DNA from: a virus
Length of the DNA stretch: 27,452 nt
Virus record (IMG/VR): IMGVR_UViG_3300037585_003522
Coordinates: 1-27,452 of that record
Direction: 5' to 3' (one strand)
The notes below the pieces were generated by a model. It worked only from the letters and a program-made list of their open reading frames with translations. It was not told the origin of the DNA and did no database searches. Of the stretch, positions 15,444 through 24,621 are shown one piece after another (position 1 is the stretch's first letter; the number at the start of each line of letters is the position of its first letter). The position numbers were made by a program, and so were the translations under genes.

Positions 15444-15710
15444 ATGGCAAATTTAGATAAGGAAGGTGCTAGCCCTCCAGCACCAAAATCTATTAAATAT
15501 GGACTGAAACCATTTAATTTAGATGAACGCTGTGAATTTAACGATAAAGTTTGGGCACAGGCGGGCAGTACAGAAAACGGATTTTCATTTTTTGTCTGGG
15601 TTCTGCGTACTGCAACAGATTTAACCGATGAACTTATAGACGGTTTAACGGCTGAAGATATAGTAACTATGGCAAATGAAGTAATAGAAAAAGTGAATAA
15701 AAAAAAATAG
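15444..15710 (+). CDS. Tail assembly chaperone, short form (gpG-like)
   Basis: This 88-residue protein precedes the tape measure and is the unshifted product of a two-part tail chaperone gene. It is mildly acidic and mainly helical (L-T-D-E-L-I-D-G-L-T-A-E-D-I-V at about 66-80). The stop TAG comes directly after AAT and nine A residues. These chaperones coat the tape measure and recruit tube subunits; they are usually absent from the finished tail. Identity is drawn from position, size and the slippery run at its end, not from clear sequence similarity. Confidence 0.8.
   Translation: MANLDKEGASPPAPKSIKYGLKPFNLDERCEFNDKVWAQAGSTENGFSFFVWVLRTATDLTDELIDGLTAEDIVTMANEVIEKVNKKK
15699..15707 (+). 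other. Slippery run of nine A, probable -1 programmed frameshift
   Basis: The reading frame ends AAT AAA AAA AAA TAG. A one-base backward slip on the A run gives AAA then ATA GAA ATT GCC, entering the next open frame with no stop. Lambda gpG/gpGT and many siphoviruses use this device at the same gene position. Polymerase slippage on nine A could give the same product. Confidence 0.8.
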
Positions 15711-16141
15711 AAATTGCCATATTGCGCCTAAATGTTAGGTTTTCTGCGTTAGGAGTGCCAGAGGATTTTAAGGGTTTTTCGGTTTTCCCTTATCTCGCAC
15801 CAAGTTTGGTTAGCGGTAAAAAGGCAAAATTCAATAATTTGGATGATGTCAAAGAGGAAATGACTAATATAATGGCAAACAAGTTACACGAAGGTACTGG
15901 AAATATAGGGCGAGTTTTGTACGAGGGCTTGCCCTTTTTTGCAAATGCTAGTAATTTTGTAGATTCCGACAACCAGTTATTAATTAAAAAGTTTCAGTAT
16001 TGCCAGCTAACTAATACCCCCCCTTTCCCATCACTAGACAAAACCCCCGCAAAAATAGTAGAGGATTTTACCACTATAGATAGTGAGATTAATGCAATAC
16101 AAAAAGAAATAAAAACAGAAGGCGCTAATAATGGCAGTTAA
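15707..16141 (+). CDS. Tail assembly chaperone, frameshift extension (gpT-like)
   Basis: From the slip site this frame stays open for 144 codons and gives a fusion of about 232 residues with the short form. It has no ATG near its beginning and no ribosome site; the only nearby candidate is a TTG at 15722. It reads well as a protein: V-R-F-S-A-L-G-V-P-E-D-F, then V-L-Y-E-G-L-P-F-F, then an acidic helical end. Its last 11 bases overlap the tape measure gene. In lambda the extension binds the tail tube subunit while the shared N-terminus binds the tape measure; the same division of labour is inferred here. Confidence 0.78.
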   Translation: MEIAILRLNVRFSALGVPEDFKGFSVFPYLAPSLVSGKKAKFNNLDDVKEEMTNIMANKLHEGTGNIGRVLYEGLPFFANASNFVDSDNQLLIKKFQYCQLTNTPPFPSLDKTPAKIVEDFTTIDSEINAIQKEIKTEGANNGS

Positions 16142-18809
16142 AAACGAATATATATTAGTAACCAAAGCAGAGGGCGCAAAAAAAACCAAAAAGCAAATGG
16201 ATGGGCTGACTGGTTCAGTTGGTGGGTTAGCTCTAAAAGTAGTTGGATTGGCTGGGGCATTTTATGCTGGTAAAGGTTTATTAAATGCGTTTGGTAATGC
16301 TGTTTCTGTGGCTGGAGATTTTGAAAAAGGGCTCAAAGAAGTACAAACCTTAACAGGTGGAAGTACGCAAGAATTTGCCAAAATGAGTAAAAGCCTTACG
16401 CAATTATCTGTAAAAGGTGCACAGAGCTTAAACGACTTATCTAAAGCCCAATATGATGTAGTTTCGGCTGGCTTTGCTATGAATAGGGTTGTAAATGGCG
16501 TAAGTGATGCTACACGCGTACTAGAGCAGTCTATGAAACTTGCTGTCGGGGGCGTAACAGATGTGGGCGTAGGGGCTGATTTATTAACTTCTGCGCTAAA
16601 TGCCTATAAATTAGAAGCTATTGACGTAACAAGCGTATCAGATACTTTTTTCCAAACTGTTAAATTAGGTAAAACCACTATAGACGAATTATCAGCGTCA
16701 ATGGGTCAAGTAATGCCGATTGCATCTGTAGCTGGGGTTAGCTTAGACGAATTAGGTGCTAGTATGGCTACTCTAACGGCTAGCGGTATTTCAACAGCCG
16801 AAGCTACCACCCAATTAAAACAATTATTTTTATCCCTATCTGCCCCAACGGACAAAGCCAAAGAAGCTATGAAGGAAGCGGGCATAGAAGTAGTTAAATT
16901 CGATGATGGTACTATGAATTTAGCTAGCACCCTACGGCAGTTTAGTGGTAAGTCATTAGAAGAACTTAAAGAGTTTATCCCGAATATTACCGCAATAAAT
17001 GCAGTTGCATCTCTATCAGATAACATCCAATCCCTAGAAAATAATATAGAATCGATGGCAAATAAGGCGGGTGCTTCTGAAAATGCAATGGATACAATGG
17101 CGGATAGTTGGAATTTTCAAATAGATAAACTGAAGGCTAACTTTACTACAATGCAAATAGCTTTTGGGCAAGAAATTATTAAAAACTTAAAGCCTAAATT
17201 AAAACAAGCAAATAAAGAGCTAGAAGAATTGGGTAATATTGGCTGGGATAAGGTGGCTGAAACTATAGGTAAAAATACCCATCTAGTTACTAAGCCTATG
17301 GTCGCAATCGTAAAACGCTCATTGAAGCTACTTCCCCCTATGGTGGGCAAGATGTTCGAACTGGCAGGAAAAGGCGCAGTAGTAGCGTTTAAACTCGGTT
17401 TGGAAGGCTTCCAGTCTATTAGCTGGAAAGATATAATTTTCGGCGATTCGGATATGGAAAATGCTGTAGCTTTTGCTGATATAGTTGGCAGAGATTCCGC
17501 AACGGCTTTTATAAATTCTATGGGTAAGGAAGTCGATGGCGTAAATGATGTTTTAGCTGATATGTGGGCTAATGGTATGAGTGAGGAAGATATACTAAAA
17601 GTCTTTAAGGATGCAGGACTATCAACTTCTTTAGCCCAACAATTAATAGACGGGGCTGAAACTGGTTCGTCGGCTTCCCAATGGATAATACGAAACACTT
17701 TCGGCGACGCAAAACTAACCGAAAATCTAAACTTCGATAGCGAATTTGAAGCCATAGGTACATCATTTACGCAGGAGATGACAAGCGCATACAATGACAT
17801 AACGGGCTATATAGCGGGTGCTGTTGGGGCTGTTCAAAAACAGGTTAAAGCAGACGTAGAATCATCCTCTAAATCTGTAAAAGACGGGGCAGACAAAAAT
17901 ACAGATTCATATAAAAACTCTGGCGAGCAGATTAGAAAGTCGGCTGGCGATTCAAATAATTACATAATACAAAAGGTTGCAGAGAGTGCAGGCTTTACAG
18001 AACAGACTTCTGGCGCACTTATTGAGAATCTAAAAGGAATGGGTACGGAATTTTCTGCATTTATACAGGGGCAGGGTTCTGAGCAAACGAACACAATGGT
18101 CGAAAATGTATCAAGTGGGTTAGAGATGGCTTCACAAATGGTATCTGAATTAGGGGGGGCAATACTTCAAGCTAAAGAAGCTGAGATGGAACAGGTAAGC
18201 AGAGATGAGGACAAAAAGAAAAAGGCTTTAAAGGATGAGTTTCAACGTGAAAAAGCTAAAATAATGATGATAAAAAACGAAGGGGTTAGGCGGGAAAAGT
18301 TAGCACAGCTAGAATTAAAATATTCAGAGGATATATCTAACGCTGAAAGTGAAGCAGACCAAAAACGTAGGGCAATAGCAAAAGAGCAATCGAGGATAGA
18401 AATATTAACGGCTGTAATTAATAGTGCACAGGCGATATTAAAGACAATGGCTACCATCCCTTACCCTGCTAATGTTCCATTGGCTATAATGCAGGGAATA
18501 GCTGGGGCGGTACAGGTAAATACTATAATGACTAACGCTAATGCAATGGCAGAGGGTGGAGATTTTATAACGGATGGAGCTACGAATATAATGGTCGGTG
18601 AATCGGGGCGCGAACGTGTAACCGTAACGCCTTTAGAAAGACGGGGGCTTGATTTTGCGGGTGGCGGTGGTGGTAGTGAAAGTATCCAAGTAAATGTAGA
18701 TTTTAGCGGGAATATTTTAACGCAAGATTTTATAGAAAATGAGGTTATAGATACTATAAATGAAGCTGTACTACGTGGGCATAGCTTAATAGCTTCTGGG
18801 GTTCAGTAA
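16131..18809 (+). CDS. Tail tape measure protein
   Basis: This 892-residue protein sets tail length and helps DNA ejection. After a coil-like start, residues 29-50 are hydrophobic and Gly/Ala rich. The TP901-type tape measure core follows with F-E-K-G-L-K-E-V-Q-T-L-T-G at 64-76, then D-L-S-K-A-Q-Y-D-V-V-S-A-G-F-A and G-V-S-L-D-E-L-G-A-S-M-A-T-L-T-A-S-G. A Lys/Glu-rich coiled coil lies near 690-760 and a hydrophobic A/I/M segment follows. The C-terminus has G-G-D-F-I-T-D-G-A and V-G-E-S-G-R-E, a common end of this family. At the usual rule of about 1.5 angstroms per residue the tail would be roughly 130 nm. Confidence 0.96.
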   Translation: MAVKNEYILVTKAEGAKKTKKQMDGLTGSVGGLALKVVGLAGAFYAGKGLLNAFGNAVSVAGDFEKGLKEVQTLTGGSTQEFAKMSKSLTQLSVKGAQSLNDLSKAQYDVVSAGFAMNRVVNGVSDATRVLEQSMKLAVGGVTDVGVGADLLTSALNAYKLEAIDVTSVSDTFFQTVKLGKTTIDELSASMGQVMPIASVAGVSLDELGASMATLTASGISTAEATTQLKQLFLSLSAPTDKAKEAMKEAGIEVVKFDDGTMNLASTLRQFSGKSLEELKEFIPNITAINAVASLSDNIQSLENNIESMANKAGASENAMDTMADSWNFQIDKLKANFTTMQIAFGQEIIKNLKPKLKQANKELEELGNIGWDKVAETIGKNTHLVTKPMVAIVKRSLKLLPPMVGKMFELAGKGAVVAFKLGLEGFQSISWKDIIFGDSDMENAVAFADIVGRDSATAFINSMGKEVDGVNDVLADMWANGMSEEDILKVFKDAGLSTSLAQQLIDGAETGSSASQWIIRNTFGDAKLTENLNFDSEFEAIGTSFTQEMTSAYNDITGYIAGAVGAVQKQVKADVESSSKSVKDGADKNTDSYKNSGEQIRKSAGDSNNYIIQKVAESAGFTEQTSGALIENLKGMGTEFSAFIQGQGSEQTNTMVENVSSGLEMASQMVSELGGAILQAKEAEMEQVSRDEDKKKKALKDEFQREKAKIMMIKNEGVRREKLAQLELKYSEDISNAESEADQKRRAIAKEQSRIEILTAVINSAQAILKTMATIPYPANVPLAIMQGIAGAVQVNTIMTNANAMAEGGDFITDGATNIMVGESGRERVTVTPLERRGLDFAGGGGGSESIQVNVDFSGNILTQDFIENEVIDTINEAVLRGHSLIASGVQ

Positions 18810-18813
18810 TAGT

Positions 18814-18821
18814 GTTTAAAC
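18814..18821. promoter_or_regulatory. Intergenic GTTTAAAC box 4
   Basis: The palindrome, followed by G, lies four bases after the tape measure stop codon and 18 bases before the ATG of the giant tail gene. Between them is CAATATAAGGGAAG, which includes the ribosome site. The short distance argues against a normal promoter with a long leader. An operator or phage-polymerase start site remains possible. Confidence 0.4.
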
Positions 18822-18839
18822 GCAATATAAGGGAAGTAA

Positions 18840-21800
18840 ATGCCTAGTATACCATCGGATTTAATAAATGAGTTAAAAACATCACCTAGAAAGCCAAAGG
18901 TGATAGTAGTGTTTAGCGATATTGGTGGAATCCCCAGACTAGCATTTGGGGAAACTCGTGGACAAATTTTTAAGGATAATAATACAGAATCCGAATGGAT
19001 AAATAGCCACCAAAACGAATACCCTAACGAGGTGGGAAATCCCGAAGGAAACGAGCCATCTGGTAGCACTTTACCCGAACCTTTAAAATTATACCCTTTT
19101 TTAAAATCTGTAGGGAAAATAAAACATAAAGTAGATATAAAAAATAAAAAAATAGTCATCCCTAACGTAAGTATTAAAATGTTTAATCTCGGTATAGATA
19201 GGAAAATTTTTCACTCTACAATGTGGGCGGAAGGGCAATTTACTTACAGTTTACAGGATGAATTTTTGACAGATATGCTAGCTAATCCGTACTGGAAACG
19301 GGGGCTTGGCGTTTTGGGTACTACTGATAATGTTGATGTTCCTTTAGTTAGTGGTGATAATGATATTTTCAGCCAATTCGAAGACGGTTGGGGTAACGCT
19401 AGTATTTGGGGCAACCAAATCCTTTACAATATGATAGGAATGACTGTAAATATCTATTATTCTGGTGAATCTTCTATTAACCAAAAGACAAAGACAATAT
19501 CGCTAGAGCGTTGTGCAAATATGCAGGATACTACAGTAAAATCATATAAGCAAGATACGAAATATGCTACGTTGCAATGCGAATCTTTTTTTAGTGAAAT
19601 TGCCCAGAAGGATATTACCCTAGATACTTTTGATACTGATTTTGAGTCTTCAAATGGAAAATATAAACCATTGGTTTTTGGCGATGAGCGCTACCATACG
19701 CTATACCCAGAAATATCCATAGATGATGAAAGTGAAAGAGGAATAAAATTTAACTATCTGGATAATAATTTTTCCATTCCATTCCCAAGCTCGTTAAATA
19801 ATTTGATATTGCTGGAGGGAGATAATGAATACACAGTACCGACTAATACACGATTTAAATCGCTAGTTTTTGGGGAAAAGGAAACTCATCTCGAGGGTCT
19901 GGATGGCGAATTTAAGCATAGAATACGCTCCTATGATGGGATTTATAACCAATGGACAGAGGCGGATGATGGACATAGAATTTATTTTAAGTTTAGAGAT
20001 GATTGCTGTTCACAACTTACATCGTATTCAGAAGAAAATTTAATTTATGTAAGCCATAAGGAAATACCACGAATACAACCCGCTGTAGGTGAAACCTTTG
20101 CAGAAGGGTTATTAACAGATCCCTACGCTTTGCAGGTTTTCCCTATGCGTTCGCTAGCACACCAAGACAGAACCCAACTTGGAACTTTTGGGGTATTGTC
20201 AGAGATGGCAACTATTGTCAAAATAGATGGGGGATTTGCCGTAGAAGGTGGGCAAACCTTATTACAACTTAGCGACGCTTATGTTCTTGGTGTAAACTCT
20301 GGAGAGGCGGGTGATGGTTCTGTACATTGCCCTAACGCAAAAGGGGCTATACTTTCCGTAAAAATACTTACGGGCGACCATTCATCATACGAAAACAGCC
20401 TAGTAGATACGCACGTAGATATGGAATCCCATCTGGAGTGGTTTCCTTTTACTTTCCCAAGTGGTACTATGCCAGAGCAGAACTATATGAACAGGTTAAG
20501 CTCATATTTATTATCTATTACAACTGCTAACCCAAGATGCGAGGAAGTATTGCAGACTGTTTTCGATGTGAGTCTAATTTGGACAGAATCGCAATTTCTT
20601 GAAGGTATGCCTGTTGATAGCAATGGCTTCCCTAGCCTATTGGATGATGATATTATTTCAGCCATAACGCATAAATTTTGGTTCGATTTAGTATATACTT
20701 CACAACTTACAGGGGGGGATATTCAGACTAACGAAAACGGAATGTCTAAAAAAGTTATGCTACGCGAATGGACAGACGATGATGATTGGCTGACCCAAGA
20801 ACCAGCCGAAGAAGGTTTCCCTATATATGACAGGTGGGATATAAATGATTTTATGCAATATGACAACGAATACTATGCCAATGATATTTATCAACAGCTT
20901 AACAGCGGTGAGGAAATTTTCAATAGCCATTTAAATTTAAGAATAGTACCCAATAGCGGGTATGGTGTGTCTAATGAAGAATTACCCCATAACCAATGGT
21001 CGTCATATAATTCAACAGAAAATTTACCACTCAATGAAAATAATCAAGATGTTTACGCTGTAGCAAACGTCGAACTATTTTTGGAAAAATTAGCCCTAAC
21101 GCATCATTTTTTAAAACCCGATTTACTAGATAGCGTAGATAGAATGTACGTTAAAGGGGATGGGTTTAGTATGTTAGAAGAAGCAGACTATTTACCTACT
21201 ATTGTCGATTATAGAAATATGCCAATGATGCAGGTAGCCTATTTGTGGAGAAAAACGCTTGGGATGCAATTTATGGGCGTGGGTACTTCTGACTATAAAT
21301 ACCAAATTATATATCAAGCTTTAAACCAAGATGGCACAATAAATCAGCTATACCCTAGCACTTCAAATTATACAATTAGTGAACCAGAAACCTTACTGTC
21401 AGCAACAGAGAATATATTAAAACATACTAACAGCTTCCCATTTTTAATGACCACAGGGTCAAAAGAAAAATTAGCCAGTTTTTTGATAAAAGACACGTAT
21501 ATAGGAAATGAAACTATGTACGATTTTAGGTTAATCGATATGGACTATTTAAAAATAAAAGTCGAAACCACAAAAATAAAAGATATATGCACAGGGGCAG
21601 AGGTTATATATGGCGGGGATAAATACGAATTAGGTTTAGATAAGATTTTAAAAACAGATACGGCAACGGCGCAAGATTATTACCCAGATTATGACTATGA
21701 TTTTTATAATACTACGCAGGGCGCTGGTCATCAAGTATTGGAATGTCCAAATATCAACAGCCTAGAGGAAGCAAACCGATATAGGGATTTTTATATTAAA

Positions 21801-24182
21801 AATAATTGTAACCAAAAAATAAAAATAAAAATGACTTTACCTTTAAAGTATATCGATTTACATATAGGTTCGATAATCAGATTTGATTATTTGCCAGAGG
21901 ATATGCGTGTTTTAGGGAAGGATTATACTACTTCGTGGTATTCTCAAATGATAAACCCTAATATCTATTTTGACGAAGATGAAATGGATTTCAGCGAAAT
22001 ACCCGAAGAAGGTAGCTTCTTCCAGTATGACGAACCGTTTAAACAGTCTGAAATTAAAATAAATGGGCAATATTTTTTACCGTTTTTTGTGGTTAATAAG
22101 TGTGATTATTCTATAGATTCTGTGGAAATTGAAGTATTGCAATTAATGCACTTAAAAGATTATCTAGGTGCGCCCCCACAGCCTTGCGATGATGGGGTCT
22201 GCTACAACCCAGACGAAGTATTTTTTCCTGTTGAGGGTTGTACGATTCCTTATGCTACTAATTATTCATTTACTGCGAACCAGCCTACGAATAGTATATG
22301 TGAATTTACTAGCTCAACGGAACAAGTACCCCCCGCGTATTTAGATGATAATAATGTAATGCGTGCTGGGTGGGTTGATATAAAACTAAAGCACGGACAG
22401 TTAGTTATTCCCTACGAAGATAATACAGAAACATATTATACGAATCCCATACTGGCAGGCTATGAAAATCCCGAACACCCGCAAGCTACTCGCCGAATGA
22501 CAACCTTAGACACTATTCCCAATCAAAAACAATGCTCAACAGATAGCCATCTAATAAAGTGTATAAACGCTGGCGGGGTTGTAGGCGACCACGAAACTAA
22601 CGACCCGATTAATGACAAGAGTCATTATTGGACGTATCCCTATATATACGCAAATGTATTACGTGCTTCACAGTATGATACAACTGAATATGCCCACTTT
22701 TACAGTCTTAATCACGGCATCGATAATAGTGGGGCGTGGTCATTAGTAAAATTTTCCGACCTTATAAACAACAGCCAGCCAAACTATATTGTAAACATTT
22801 CGAAGTACCAGTCCTCCAATATATGGGTTGGGTTTACTGTACTAGATGGGTTTTATAATGACTTCGAAAAGTATTATATTTCGCTTTTACTTTGGTATAG
22901 GTATTATGTAACGCAGGATTATTTCGCTATACCTAATATTGGTTATGTACCCGACGGGTCAGACGTAACTATCGGAGATTATATAAATAGTTGGGGTATT
23001 GTTAAGGATGGAGATTTTTACGTTTATGAAGATGGGGGAGGAAATGCAACCGTAGGGGCTAATTCACTTATAGATGCTTATGAAACTTATATAGCACCCA
23101 TATTAAATGCGCTTGGCGGGGGGGTTGAACATATTAACGAGCTATTTACTACCCCTAACCACACCCTAAAAGATAAGGGCGAGCACATTATGAAGGCAAT
23201 AGCTGAAGATATTTTAGATAATCTACCTACAGATGATTACTCGTTTGGCGTTTCAACTGAAAGCCCCGTTACGGCAGGGGGCGAACCTGCTAAAATGCTT
23301 TGGCAGTTTAATTATTCCCAACGAGTGGGGGTTTATACAGATTACGATGAATTGCCTAATGGCAACGATAGCGAGGAAGTACGTGTAGCATTGGACGGGC
23401 AACAGTATGAAAACGCTTGGGGCGTGCCTATGGGAAGGCTTGGGATCGAAGGGGCAACAACCGATACAAAGTACGTAAATAATAGTAGCCAAGATTACAA
23501 CTGGGTGAGTTATCGCAAGATGCACGGGGAAAACCCCGATAATTCTGATGCAGATTTTGATACAGATACTAAATTAAGAATAGGCAACCCACTAGGAACG
23601 CTCTACGAAAACGCACAAGGGCACGCGGACGGGCTTCCCCAGAGCGATGCAGGGCTACCAGTTTGTGCCGTACAGTACCGTTCACACAAAAACCCATACC
23701 AAAACCAAACAGATTTATATGATTTCGTAGCTTTAGCGACCGAAAATTTTGGGTTTTGCTCGCATCCTTATCAAAAATTTCAAGTTTTGAGAACCGCTGG
23801 TGGTACTGAAGGGTATTTGCCTGCGGGGCTATTAAATATAAAGAATAACAACGCACATTCTGCTTTCGAATATATTAGGATATGGAATTACAGCACAAGC
23901 CCTATCGATATACCGTTTAACAATACGTGTTATGAACGGGCTTGGGATAGTAACACAGACCCCGCATTATACGGCGATTTCGTATATGAGGCGGGTGATA
24001 TTAATTTAGATGGGTTTGTTAATGTTTTAGATGTTGTACAAATTGCAACCTATGTAATAAACCCAGCAAATTTTCCCTTAACAGATGAGCAGTTTGCTGT
24101 CGCTGATGGTTTTACAAATGACGGAATTATAAACATACTAGATATAGTTTCTGTAGTACAATCAATATTAAATATAGGGTAA
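18840..24182 (+). CDS. Giant tail-tip protein with C-terminal dockerin-like domain
   Basis: This 1780-residue protein follows the tape measure and takes the place of separate distal-tail, hub and central fibre genes. I see no enzyme motif. The N-terminal few hundred residues (V-I-V-V-F-S-D-I-G-G, later K-P-L-V-F-G-D-E-R-Y) look like a hub-type beta region. Residues 1116-1154 form a Cys-containing patch: P-C-D-D-G-V-C, then G-C-T-I-P-Y-A-T-N-Y and a closing Cys1154. The module pattern C-x-x-x-x-A-x-N-Y-...-C is frequent in secreted proteins of marine bacteria. The C-terminal 62 residues from 1719 contain G-D-I-N-L-D-G-F-V-N-V-L-D-V-V and T-N-D-G-I-I-N-I-L-D-I-V, two dockerin-type calcium loops, the second slightly irregular. 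A cell-surface or fibre-fibre attachment role is inferred. Confidence 0.85.
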   Translation: MPSIPSDLINELKTSPRKPKVIVVFSDIGGIPRLAFGETRGQIFKDNNTESEWINSHQNEYPNEVGNPEGNEPSGSTLPEPLKLYPFLKSVGKIKHKVDIKNKKIVIPNVSIKMFNLGIDRKIFHSTMWAEGQFTYSLQDEFLTDMLANPYWKRGLGVLGTTDNVDVPLVSGDNDIFSQFEDGWGNASIWGNQILYNMIGMTVNIYYSGESSINQKTKTISLERCANMQDTTVKSYKQDTKYATLQCESFFSEIAQKDITLDTFDTDFESSNGKYKPLVFGDERYHTLYPEISIDDESERGIKFNYLDNNFSIPFPSSLNNLILLEGDNEYTVPTNTRFKSLVFGEKETHLEGLDGEFKHRIRSYDGIYNQWTEADDGHRIYFKFRDDCCSQLTSYSEENLIYVSHKEIPRIQPAVGETFAEGLLTDPYALQVFPMRSLAHQDRTQLGTFGVLSEMATIVKIDGGFAVEGGQTLLQLSDAYVLGVNSGEAGDGSVHCPNAKGAILSVKILTGDHSSYENSLVDTHVDMESHLEWFPFTFPSGTMPEQNYMNRLSSYLLSITTANPRCEEVLQTVFDVSLIWTESQFLEGMPVDSNGFPSLLDDDIISAITHKFWFDLVYTSQLTGGDIQTNENGMSKKVMLREWTDDDDWLTQEPAEEGFPIYDRWDINDFMQYDNEYYANDIYQQLNSGEEIFNSHLNLRIVPNSGYGVSNEELPHNQWSSYNSTENLPLNENNQDVYAVANVELFLEKLALTHHFLKPDLLDSVDRMYVKGDGFSMLEEADYLPTIVDYRNMPMMQVAYLWRKTLGMQFMGVGTSDYKYQIIYQALNQDGTINQLYPSTSNYTISEPETLLSATENILKHTNSFPFLMTTGSKEKLASFLIKDTYIGNETMYDFRLIDMDYLKIKVETTKIKDICTGAEVIYGGDKYELGLDKILKTDTATAQDYYPDYDYDFYNTTQGAGHQVLECPNINSLEEANRYRDFYIKNNCNQKIKIKMTLPLKYIDLHIGSIIRFDYLPEDMRVLGKDYTTSWYSQMINPNIYFDEDEMDFSEIPEEGSFFQYDEPFKQSEIKINGQYFLPFFVVNKCDYSIDSVEIEVLQLMHLKDYLGAPPQPCDDGVCYNPDEVFFPVEGCTIPYATNYSFTANQPTNSICEFTSSTEQVPPAYLDDNNVMRAGWVDIKLKHGQLVIPYEDNTETYYTNPILAGYENPEHPQATRRMTTLDTIPNQKQCSTDSHLIKCINAGGVVGDHETNDPINDKSHYWTYPYIYANVLRASQYDTTEYAHFYSLNHGIDNSGAWSLVKFSDLINNSQPNYIVNISKYQSSNIWVGFTVLDGFYNDFEKYYISLLLWYRYYVTQDYFAIPNIGYVPDGSDVTIGDYINSWGIVKDGDFYVYEDGGGNATVGANSLIDAYETYIAPILNALGGGVEHINELFTTPNHTLKDKGEHIMKAIAEDILDNLPTDDYSFGVSTESPVTAGGEPAKMLWQFNYSQRVGVYTDYDELPNGNDSEEVRVALDGQQYENAWGVPMGRLGIEGATTDTKYVNNSSQDYNWVSYRKMHGENPDNSDADFDTDTKLRIGNPLGTLYENAQGHADGLPQSDAGLPVCAVQYRSHKNPYQNQTDLYDFVALATENFGFCSHPYQKFQVLRTAGGTEGYLPAGLLNIKNNNAHSAFEYIRIWNYSTSPIDIPFNNTCYERAWDSNTDPALYGDFVYEAGDINLDGFVNVLDVVQIATYVINPANFPLTDEQFAVADGFTNDGIINILDIVSVVQSILNIG

Positions 24183-24186
24183 GTAA

Positions 24187-24621
24187 ATGGCTTCTTTTGG
24201 TAACGAGGTAAGTAGTAGGGTAGAGATAGAATACGGCAACGGCGATATTTTTTTTAAAACAGAACCATCGAAGGTAATAAATGGTATACAGATTTCATAT
24301 ACAGGTTTCCCGACAATTACAATAAATGAAATAGATAACTGGGTATTTAAAAAAGGTACTAATATTTTTATTGGGTACTTCAATAGCGCAGGCGAAGGCT
24401 ATATGGAAAAAAATATAGCAACATACTATGGCGATTTAGATATAGAAAAAATAATAATATGCGATAATAAATCTATGCCATATAAAGTTAAAGTAACTAA
24501 AATTTCTGGAAAAGCCAAGCTAGATAAATCTAATTGGAGTACAGACGAGAACAAAGTACAATACTTGGGCACTAATAAAAATATAAGAAAACCCGAAGGG
24601 GGGCTAGAACGTGGCAGATAA
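24187..24621 (+). CDS. Small tail-associated protein, function unknown
   Basis: This 144-residue protein lies four bases after the giant tail gene. It is rich in aromatic and charged residues with alternating beta pattern (I-E-Y-G-N-G-D-I-F-F, I-N-G-I-Q-I-S-Y) and a basic end (N-I-R-K-P-E-G-G-L-E-R-G-R). No membrane segment is seen. Being sandwiched between tail-tip genes, it is likely a tip or fibre accessory part, but I recognise no family. The end overlaps the next gene by 11 bases. Confidence 0.65.
   Translation: MASFGNEVSSRVEIEYGNGDIFFKTEPSKVINGIQISYTGFPTITINEIDNWVFKKGTNIFIGYFNSAGEGYMEKNIATYYGDLDIEKIIICDNKSMPYKVKVTKISGKAKLDKSNWSTDENKVQYLGTNKNIRKPEGGLERGR

Noticed and set aside
17117-17800. 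Long minus-strand open frame (227 codons) and many other antisense frames
   Set aside because: They lie opposite well-supported genes, show no recognisable domain or start context, and have a Ser/Leu/Phe-rich composition expected of reversed coding sequence.
23994-24182. Dockerin domain as a sign of a cellulosome
   Set aside because: No cohesin, carbohydrate-binding or glycoside hydrolase domains for plant polymers are present; the domain ends a phage tail protein.
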